A stretch of DNA of 6,393 bases from the NCBI GenBank assembly GCA_944381255.1, contig CALWKL010000016.1, positions 1 to 6,393 of the forward strand, read 5' to 3'. Below the pieces are notes generated by a model. It had not been told where the DNA came from. It made no database searches and saw nothing but the letters and a program-made list of their open reading frames with translations. This document shows, piece after piece, positions 1 through 4,679 of this stretch (position 1 is its first letter; every line of letters starts with the position of its first letter). The DNA is from an uncultured Clostridia bacterium (GTDB lineage: Bacteria > Bacillota > Clostridia > Christensenellales > UBA1242). A program made the translations under genes and the position numbers.

Positions 1-548
1 GCTATGTAGAGAAGCATTATGGTGAGGGTAATATTGATACAGACAAAAATTTGAACCCTACTACTATAATACACCTTGCTCCCAATGCCCATTTTTCAAT
101 GGAAACAATCCAATTAGGCGGAGTGTCTCATAGTGAGCGAATTACCGAGGCAGACCTCGAAGATGGCGCAATACTCGATATAAAGGAGTCTATCTTGACT
201 GAGTATGACCAAACTGCAACTACTACTTTTAGCGTAGAGTTGAATGGTAAAAATTCAAGAGTTAATGTAACAAGTCGTAGTGTTGCCAAGGGTAATTCTC
301 GTCAAGAATTTATATCAGAAATTAATGGTAATAATGAAAGTTTTGGACACGTGGAGTGTGATGCGATAGTCTTTGATAACGCACAAGTGTCTAGTACGCC
401 TGCTTTACAAAATACACACCCAGATGCTACTCTCACGCATGAGGCTGCAATTGGGAAAATTGCAGGGGAGCAAATCATAAAATTAGAAACTTTGGGGTTG
501 ACACAAGAAGAAGCAGAAAATGTCATTCTCAAGAGTTTTTTGCAATAA
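1..548 (+). CDS. SufB/SufD family Fe-S cluster assembly protein, C-terminal part (5' truncated by window)
   Basis: This is the C-terminal 181 residues of a SufB/SufD family scaffold, which works with the ATPase SufC to assemble Fe-S clusters in the cytosol. The reading frame is open from base 3 with no start; it begins YVEKHYGEGN, so the TTG at 51 is not the true start. The middle looks like the repetitive beta-helix of the family. The end carries the family signature, including GHVECDAI, THPDA, LTHEAAIGKIAGEQ and LGLTQEEAE. The Cys encoded at 357-359 lies where E. coli SufB has its essential cluster-assembly Cys405, so the protein is closer in function to SufB than to SufD. The HEAAIGKIAGEQ form is typical of the short SufB-like proteins of clostridia and archaea (the two-gene SufC/SufB-like or SMS type). 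I therefore expect a sufC-like gene just upstream, outside the window. The stop TAA lies 19 bp before trpS. The family call is firm; the SufB or SufD subtype is less sure. Confidence 0.9.
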   Translation, partial: YVEKHYGEGNIDTDKNLNPTTIIHLAPNAHFSMETIQLGGVSHSERITEADLEDGAILDIKESILTEYDQTATTTFSVELNGKNSRVNVTSRSVAKGNSRQEFISEINGNNESFGHVECDAIVFDNAQVSSTPALQNTHPDATLTHEAAIGKIAGEQIIKLETLGLTQEEAENVILKSFLQ

Positions 549-567
549 CTATTTTTAGGAGGGCAAT

Positions 568-1629
568 ATGTCAAAAATAATATTAACAGGTGATAGACCT
601 ACAGGTAAGTTGCATATAGGGCATCTAGTAGGTTCGCTTCGTGAGCGCGTGCGAATGCAAAATGAAGATTCGTATGACGAGTTTTATGTAATGATTGCAG
701 ATTCACAAGCATTGACGGATAATTATGACAACATAAATAAAGTACGCGACAATATCTTGGAAGTTGCTCTAGATTATTTGGCTGTTGGACTAGACCCTAA
801 AAAAGTAACTATGTTCATTCAATCCGAAGTCTCTGAACTTACCGAGTTTACATATTATTATTTGAATTTAGTTACCTTAGCAAGACTTGAGCGTAACCCA
901 ACGGTAAAAGATGAGATAAAGCAGAAGAATTTTGATAAGGGTATACCTATGGGGTTCTTGTGCTATCCTGTCAGTCAGTCGGCAGACATTACCGCTTTTA
1001 ATGCTAATATTGTGCCAGTCGGCGAGGACCAGTTGCCTATGCTAGAGCAAACTCGAGAAATAGTAAGGTCATTTAATAATACATATAAGACAGATATACT
1101 AGTAGAGCCACAAGGCGTAGTACCAAAAGACAAGTCTTGCAGTCGTCTGGTAGGTATTGATGGCAAAGCGAAGATGAGTAAATCTCTAGGCAATACTATA
1201 TATTTATCAGATGAAGCTGACGTAGTACACCAAAAGGTACACGAGATGTATACTGACCCTACGCATATAAAGGTAAGCGACCCTGGCAAAGTCGAAGGTA
1301 ATGTAGCTTTTGAATACTTAAATGCTTTTTGTAAACCGGAACATTTTAAAAAATATTTGCCAGAATATACTTCTCTTGATGAACTAAAAAATCATTATAG
1401 AAGGGGAGGACTTGGAGATGTAAAAGTCAAGAACTTCTTGTACCAAGTCTTAGAGGAAGTGTTATCGCCTATTCGTGAGAGAAGAAAAGAATACGCACAG
1501 AATAAAGACAAGGTAATGCAGATACTTTTTGATGGTAGTGATAAGGCGCGCAAGGTGGCTAGCAAAAATCTAGAAAAATTGAAAGATGCCATGGGTATAA
1601 ATTATCGTAAAAAATCTTTATTAAAATAG
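568..1629 (+). CDS. trpS: Tryptophanyl-tRNA synthetase
   Basis: Class I aminoacyl-tRNA synthetase that activates tryptophan with ATP and charges tRNA-Trp in the cytosol (EC 6.1.1.2). Its 353 residues are slightly longer than the usual 330-340. Visible motifs are the N-terminal TGDRPTGKLHIGH with the HIGH signature at residues 16-19, RLERNPTVKDEI near 106-117, YPVSQSADI at 133-141, VGEDQ near 151-155 and the KMSKS loop at 202-206. The GDRPTGKLHIGH start and the C-terminal RRGGLGDVK and PIRERR segments place it in the streptococcal/clostridial TrpS subgroup rather than the Bacillus/E. coli 'SGIQPSG' type. The start ATG follows AGGAGGG at a normal distance. It lies 19 bp after the SufB/SufD-like gene, so the two are probably cotranscribed, although their functions are unrelated. 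No T-box leader is visible immediately upstream. All catalytic motifs are intact. Confidence 0.97.
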   Translation: MSKIILTGDRPTGKLHIGHLVGSLRERVRMQNEDSYDEFYVMIADSQALTDNYDNINKVRDNILEVALDYLAVGLDPKKVTMFIQSEVSELTEFTYYYLNLVTLARLERNPTVKDEIKQKNFDKGIPMGFLCYPVSQSADITAFNANIVPVGEDQLPMLEQTREIVRSFNNTYKTDILVEPQGVVPKDKSCSRLVGIDGKAKMSKSLGNTIYLSDEADVVHQKVHEMYTDPTHIKVSDPGKVEGNVAFEYLNAFCKPEHFKKYLPEYTSLDELKNHYRRGGLGDVKVKNFLYQVLEEVLSPIRERRKEYAQNKDKVMQILFDGSDKARKVASKNLEKLKDAMGINYRKKSLLK

Positions 1630-1645
1630 AGATTTTTTCTTTTTT
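1609..1645 (+). terminator. Intrinsic terminator of the suf-trpS unit, overlapping the trpS stop codon
   Basis: Bases 1609-1621 pair with 1626-1638 (13 bp, one G-U pair, four-base loop TAAA). The stem is almost entirely A-U. It is followed by C and a run of six T (1640-1645). The trpS stop TAG (1627-1629) lies inside the right arm. The AU-rich stem makes it weaker than a classic GC hairpin, but the geometry and the U-tract fit a rho-independent terminator of an AT-rich genome. Confidence 0.6.
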
Positions 1646-1689
1646 CTTAGGGGAAAATAGAGTAAAAATTTAAAAATTTTAGAAGGTAT

Positions 1690-1730
1690 AAATATTTTAA
1701 AAAATATTTTAAAAAATGAATAAAAATTAG
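1690..1730 (+). repeat. Tandem 12-bp AT repeat with phased A-tracts upstream of the promoter
   Basis: The unit AAATATTTTAAA occurs twice head to tail (1690-1701 and 1702-1713). A-tracts at 1699-1704, 1711-1716 and 1722-1726 are spaced about 10.5-12 bp apart, close to one helical turn. They sit directly upstream of the -35 box. This fits an UP element and/or intrinsically curved DNA that boosts promoter activity. The function is inferred; the repeats are seen. Confidence 0.5.
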
Positions 1731-1759
1731 TTGACATCTATAATTTTTGTACATATAAT
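1731..1759 (+). promoter_or_regulatory. Consensus vegetative (SigA-type) promoter of the DUF1538/PII operon
   Basis: TTGACA at 1731-1736 and TATAAT at 1754-1759, separated by exactly 17 bp, match the sigma-70/SigA consensus in all twelve positions. The predicted transcription start is about 1765. A leader of some 120 nt then precedes the ATG at 1888. A perfect promoter implies strong basal initiation, so control of this operon is likely to act later, at the leader or on the protein. Confidence 0.88.
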
Positions 1760-1764
1760 AAGTG

Positions 1765-1887
1765 TGAAAAAACGGGTTGCTGAGTGATTCGTTGGTATCC
1801 TTTTGGGTGCCGGCGATTTTTTGTGTTAATGGGGTGATTTTATCTAATATGTAGGCTAGGCAATCACAAAAAAGAGGGGGGATAGTT
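1765..1887 (+). promoter_or_regulatory. Structured 5' leader with terminator-like hairpin (candidate attenuator or riboswitch)
   Basis: The leader contains a hairpin at 1789-1816: 12 bp including four G-U pairs and a TTTT loop, with arms around GGTATCC and GGGTGCC. Six T at 1817-1822 follow at once, which is the geometry of an intrinsic terminator about 60 nt after the predicted start. Competing pairings are visible. TTTTTTGTG (1817-1825) is exactly complementary to CACAAAAAA (1865-1873). GTGATT occurs at 1784-1789 and again at 1834-1839, and either copy can pair with AATCAC (1862-1867). GGTTGC (1775-1780) can pair with GCAATC (1860-1865). The ribosome binding run GAGGGGGG (1874-1881) follows directly. 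Mutually exclusive helices plus a U-tract suggest regulated termination. I do not recognise a known riboswitch class, and no leader peptide is evident. Confidence 0.55.
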
Positions 1888-3408
1888 ATGGAAAACGCTT
1901 TGCTAAATAAATTGAGAGAATCTGCTATCTCGATTTTGCCAATTATGGTAATCGTTATCATACTATCGCTTACCTTAGTGTCATTGAATATAGCCTCAAT
2001 AGTGCAATTTTTGGTAGCATGCGTATTGCTAATTTTGGGTATGACTCTTTTTACACATGGTGCAGATACGGCTATGCTACCCATTGGTAAACATATAGGT
2101 GGTTTTTTGTCAAAATCAGGTAAAGTATGGGTTATGATGCTAGTAGGTTTTTTGCTAGGGGTAATTATTACCATAGCAGAACCTGATTTGATGGTGTTAG
2201 CAGAGCAAGTGGCTAGTATAGACACTTGGCTCTTTATAGCAGTAGTAGGTATTGGTGTTGGATTATTTATGATGGTAGCGTCTCTTAGGATTGTCTTGAG
2301 AGTGCCTTTGAATATTATCCTCACTATTTCCTATGCTATCATTATGATATTGGCCTTTATAATACCTAATAATTTTGTTTCCTTGGCTTTTGACTCTGGG
2401 AGCGTAACCACTGGGCCAATCAGTGTACCATTCCTCATGGCTTTTGGGTTGGGTTTTTCTGCTGTTCGTGCTTCAAGTGAAAAGGGTGATGATAGTAGCT
2501 TTGGACTGGTAGCGCTGGGGAGCGCTGGGCCAATACTTGCTGTGATGATTTTGGGATTTTTCGTAGACCCTAGCACTCTAGCGGGGGCAAGTGAATCTAC
2601 TGAATTAGCAACTAATATTGGGACAGGTTTACTACAGTTTTTAACAGCAATTCCTACTTATATGTGGCAAGTTGCATTAGTAATTTTACCTATCATAGTG
2701 ATATTCTTGCTTTTTCAACTCTTTGCGCTCAAATTACCTAAGCAAGAGGTTTGGCGTATAATTGTGGGAATTCTATTCGTCTTCTTAGGTATTACTATAT
2801 TCTTTACTGGAGTGAATGTAGGCTTTTTACCTATTGGTAGTAATATTGGTGCAAGTATTGCTAGTGGAGAGTACTCTTGGGTATTAGTGCCAGTAGCAAT
2901 AATAATAGGCTTTGTAATTGTACTTGCCGAGCCTGCTGTGCATGTCCTTACTGAACAAGTCGAGCAAATTACTGATGGTAGGATTTCTAAAAAAACTATT
3001 TTTATCAGTATGTGTTTAGGAGTCGCTGTAAGTTTAGGGTTATGTGCAATGCGAGTACTACTTCAATTTAATATATTATTTATTTTGGTTCCTGCATATG
3101 TTTTTGCTATTGTGCTTGCATATTTCGTGCCCAAAATTTTTACAGGTATTGCCTTTGACTCAGGGGGAGTAGCGACAGGTGCGATGGCTACAACTTTTGT
3201 CTTGCCAATGTTTATGGGGGCTTGTTCTGCTATAGGTGTCGATAGTATGCTATATGGATTTGGGACACTTGCCTTTATAGCAGTAACTCCATTGTTGACT
3301 ATTCAAGTGCTTGGATTGATAGTTGGAATTGCTAACAAGAAGAGAGAAAGAGAAATTGCAGAGGAATATGTTGGCAACAAACGTATCGAAATTGTCGATT
3401 TTGATTAG
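1888..3408 (+). CDS. DUF1538 family integral membrane protein, duplicated (putative cation transporter)
   Basis: A 506-residue, strongly hydrophobic protein with many membrane helices (roughly 12-14) and a charged cytosolic C-terminus (KKREREIAEEY onward). It consists of two tandem DUF1538 repeats offset by about 250 residues. PIGKHIGG (65-72) matches PIGSNIGA (315-322). AEPDLMVLAEQV (97-108) matches AEPAVHVLTEQV (347-358). AFDSGSVTTG (167-176) matches AFDSGGVATG (422-431). Conserved acidic residues inside membrane-flanking motifs (E98/E348, D169/D424) suit ion binding; D100 of repeat 1 is Ala350 in repeat 2. A two-subunit DUF1538 pair from Halomonas (UmpAB) has, as I recall, been reported as a Na+(Li+,K+)/H+ antiporter, so a cation transport role is plausible but inferred. 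The start ATG follows GAGGGGGG. The stop TAG lies within the Shine-Dalgarno of the next gene, and two PII-like genes follow in the same operon. Confidence 0.85.
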   Translation: MENALLNKLRESAISILPIMVIVIILSLTLVSLNIASIVQFLVACVLLILGMTLFTHGADTAMLPIGKHIGGFLSKSGKVWVMMLVGFLLGVIITIAEPDLMVLAEQVASIDTWLFIAVVGIGVGLFMMVASLRIVLRVPLNIILTISYAIIMILAFIIPNNFVSLAFDSGSVTTGPISVPFLMAFGLGFSAVRASSEKGDDSSFGLVALGSAGPILAVMILGFFVDPSTLAGASESTELATNIGTGLLQFLTAIPTYMWQVALVILPIIVIFLLFQLFALKLPKQEVWRIIVGILFVFLGITIFFTGVNVGFLPIGSNIGASIASGEYSWVLVPVAIIIGFVIVLAEPAVHVLTEQVEQITDGRISKKTIFISMCLGVAVSLGLCAMRVLLQFNILFILVPAYVFAIVLAYFVPKIFTGIAFDSGGVATGAMATTFVLPMFMGACSAIGVDSMLYGFGTLAFIAVTPLLTIQVLGLIVGIANKKREREIAEEYVGNKRIEIVDFD

Positions 3409-3417
3409 GAGGAGTGT

Positions 3418-3765
3418 ATGAGGAATAAAAAAGCGCCATACAAGTTGTTAGTCTGTGTGGTAGAAAAATCAAAGGCTGATATGGTACTAGGTATATTAAA
3501 AAATGCTCACGAAACATTAGGAATTTCTAACCTTGTAGAAGGTACTTCAAAAATGGGCTCTATGGATATTATGGGATTAGCCCGTAATGAACGTACTATG
3601 ATTATGACTGCGGTGCGTGCTGAGAATGCAAAGAGAACAATACAAGCGCTTGATTTACTACTATGTCCTGATGATACTAGTTTTGGTATTGCCTTTACAG
3701 TGAAGTTAAATAGTGCTAGTAGAGAGACATTAAACTTTTTTAATACTAAGAGGGAGGGTATATAA
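3418..3765 (+). CDS. Divergent PII-like (GlnB-fold) protein
   Basis: A 115-residue soluble protein whose predicted order of elements fits the ferredoxin-like PII fold: strand (YKLLVCVVE, 8-16), helix (KADMVLGILKNA, 19-30), strand (ISNLVEGT, 36-43), a short linker at 44-58, strand (RTMIMTAV, 59-66), helix (ENAKRTIQALDLLL, 69-82) and strand (FGIAFTVKL, 89-97). It lacks the long T-loop and the Tyr51 region of classical GlnB/GlnK and has no clear GxGK-type nucleotide loop, so ligand binding cannot be assumed. A Shine-Dalgarno AGGAGGAG overlaps the stop of the DUF1538 gene, 9 bp before the ATG. Its own stop TAA abuts the ATG of the next PII gene, so all three genes are translationally linked. The likely role is a regulatory partner of the transporter or a heteromeric partner of the second PII protein. 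The fold assignment comes from pattern and context, not from strong motifs. Confidence 0.6.
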   Translation: MRNKKAPYKLLVCVVEKSKADMVLGILKNAHETLGISNLVEGTSKMGSMDIMGLARNERTMIMTAVRAENAKRTIQALDLLLCPDDTSFGIAFTVKLNSASRETLNFFNTKREGI

Positions 3766-4296
3766 ATGTTTTTGAAACAAGATTTGAGTTTGATTGTTAC
3801 CGTAGTAGCACGAGGCTTTAGTGATAAAGTTATGGAGGCTGCCAAAATCGCTGGCGCTGAGGGTGCGACAATTTTTACTGCTCGAGGCAATGGTATTCAC
3901 GAGTCTGATAGCATCTTGGGTGTGAGTATCCAACCAGAGAAAGATGTAGTATTGATTGTAGTGCACAAGAGCATACGCAAAAAAGTTATGCGTGAGATAT
4001 GTAAAAATACAGGTCTAAATGAAGAAGGGAAAGGTCTATGCTTTGCACTACCTATAGATGAGTTGGGTGGTGTCAGACATATGGCTAATTTGGTACTTAG
4101 TAGTAAAAAACGAGCTAGCAATACCGCGACTCGTATAGCGAGTGCTCAGAGTAAAAGTATTTCACAAAAGTCAAACGAAGTAAAAAAAGAAGAAAATAAA
4201 AAAGAAGAAAAAGAAAAACCTGACTCTTCTACTGAAGACAAAAACGACAAAGAAGATAAAGAAATATCCAAAGATACAGAGAAAAGTAAAGCATAG
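3766..4296 (+). CDS. P-II family nitrogen-regulator-like protein with charged C-terminal tail
   Basis: Residues 1-108 form a PII domain: strand LSLIVTVVARG (8-17 core), helix SDKVMEAAKIAGAEG (19-33), strand ATIFTARGNG (34-43), a short T-loop-like segment, IQPEKDVVLIVVHK (55-68), helix KSIRKKVMREICK (68-80), and TGLNEEGKGLCFALPID (82-98). The last segment resembles the PII B-loop that contacts ATP phosphates. Close relatives annotated as P-II family regulators commonly sit beside DUF1538 genes in clostridia (from memory). PII proteins usually form trimers that bind ATP/ADP and sometimes 2-oxoglutarate and gate transporters or enzymes. From about residue 112 the protein has a tail of some 65 residues rich in Lys, Glu, Ser and Asp, probably disordered and absent from classical PII proteins. 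The ATG follows directly on the stop of the previous gene and is preceded by GGGAGGG. The PII call is good; partner and ligand are inferred. Confidence 0.82.
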   Translation: MFLKQDLSLIVTVVARGFSDKVMEAAKIAGAEGATIFTARGNGIHESDSILGVSIQPEKDVVLIVVHKSIRKKVMREICKNTGLNEEGKGLCFALPIDELGGVRHMANLVLSSKKRASNTATRIASAQSKSISQKSNEVKKEENKKEEKEKPDSSTEDKNDKEDKEISKDTEKSKA

Positions 4297-4410
4297 AACA
4301 TAAATAATATTACTTTTAATTAATATAAAAAATAAAATAAAAATATAAAAAAATAAACAAAAAAATAAGCAAAAATTATTAAAAAAACTAGATTTAAAAT
4401 TTAATTTAAA
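4297..4410. other. Extremely AT-rich non-coding stretch (about 94% A+T)
   Basis: Only 7 of these 114 bases are G or C, by direct count. The + strand is dominated by A-runs. No ORF, no promoter with both boxes and no repeat longer than simple A/T runs stands out. It is the 3' UTR of the PII gene up to the operon terminator. Its position upstream of dnaA makes a DNA-unwinding role conceivable, but nothing else in the sequence supports that. Confidence 0.6.
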
Positions 4411-4439
4411 AGGTGCGCTATTGCTACTGCACCTTTTTT
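4408..4439 (+). terminator. Intrinsic terminator of the DUF1538/PII operon
   Basis: AAAAGGTGC (4408-4416) pairs perfectly with GCACCTTTT (4429-4437). The stem is nine base pairs with a 12-base loop, and the right arm runs into six T (4434-4439). It lies about 110 nt after the last stop codon of the operon and is the clearest terminator in the window. On the opposite strand the T-run is only four bases, so it is mainly unidirectional. Confidence 0.88.
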
Positions 4440-4679
4440 GTACCACTTTTTGTTAGTATGTGCTCTTTTTTTGTAGGTAAGTGCCTAAATTTATGTGGTT
4501 TATCAAATAAAATTGCTTTTTATAGGAATTTTTTATTAAAAATGATGTTTAAAATTTAGTAAAAAATTTTTTATAAAGTGTGTCGTCATACTTTACTTTT
4601 TGTGATTTGTGTGCTAGACTTGTTAAGTCTAAAAAGTAGTCAGATTTTGTACTACAAAAAATTTTACTAAGGGGGAAAA
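4440..4679 (+). promoter_or_regulatory. dnaA upstream region with inverted repeats; no consensus DnaA boxes
   Basis: This is the rest of the non-coding gap before dnaA. A hairpin-forming sequence pairs 4574-4582 with 4587-4595 (9 bp, one G-U, TCGT loop) and is followed by C and five T, so it could be a weak terminator or a leader element. A perfect inverted repeat, TAGACTT-GTT-AAGTCTA, lies at 4615-4631. GTAGT at 4636-4640 can pair with ACTAC at 4651-4655. A -10-like TATAAA at 4572-4577 has no good -35 partner. The nearest DnaA-box-like word is TGTGGTTTA at 4494-4502, two mismatches from the reverse complement of TTATNCACA. The dnaA promoter must be here or upstream, but I cannot place it with confidence. 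Confidence 0.4.
4615..4631. repeat. Perfect 7-bp inverted repeat upstream of dnaA
   Basis: TAGACTT (4615-4621) and AAGTCTA (4625-4631) are exact reverse complements separated by GTT, 49 bp before the dnaA start codon. The symmetry and position suit an operator for a dimeric regulator or a small RNA hairpin in the dnaA leader. There is no T-run directly behind it, which argues against a terminator. No bound protein can be named. Confidence 0.5.

Noticed and set aside
51..548. TTG at 51 as the start of a separate 165-residue protein
   Set aside because: The frame is open upstream to base 3 and the upstream residues (YVEKHYGEGN) continue the SufB/SufD-like protein, so the start lies outside the window.
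1765..1887. Leader peptide or T-box in the DUF1538 leader
   Set aside because: No short ORF with a ribosome binding site precedes the hairpin, and no T-box consensus or specifier stem is visible.
1647..2324. Minus-strand open frame of 225 codons across the promoter, leader and start of the DUF1538 gene
   Set aside because: It covers a clear promoter and leader and lies opposite a well-supported membrane protein; its composition (Ile/Thr/Pro/Ser-rich) is what antisense of a hydrophobic gene gives.
3507..3966. Two overlapping minus-strand frames opposite the PII genes
   Set aside because: No ribosome binding site or family resemblance, and both lie fully opposite well-supported genes.
4171..4446. 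Minus-strand 91-codon frame giving a Phe-rich 'membrane' peptide
   Set aside because: It is the reverse reading of the A-rich Lys/Glu tail and the AT-rich 3' UTR, and it runs through the operon terminator; the Phe-runs are a composition artefact.
4494..4502. TGTGGTTTA as a DnaA box
   Set aside because: Two mismatches to the reverse complement of TTATNCACA and isolated; not enough in AT-rich DNA.
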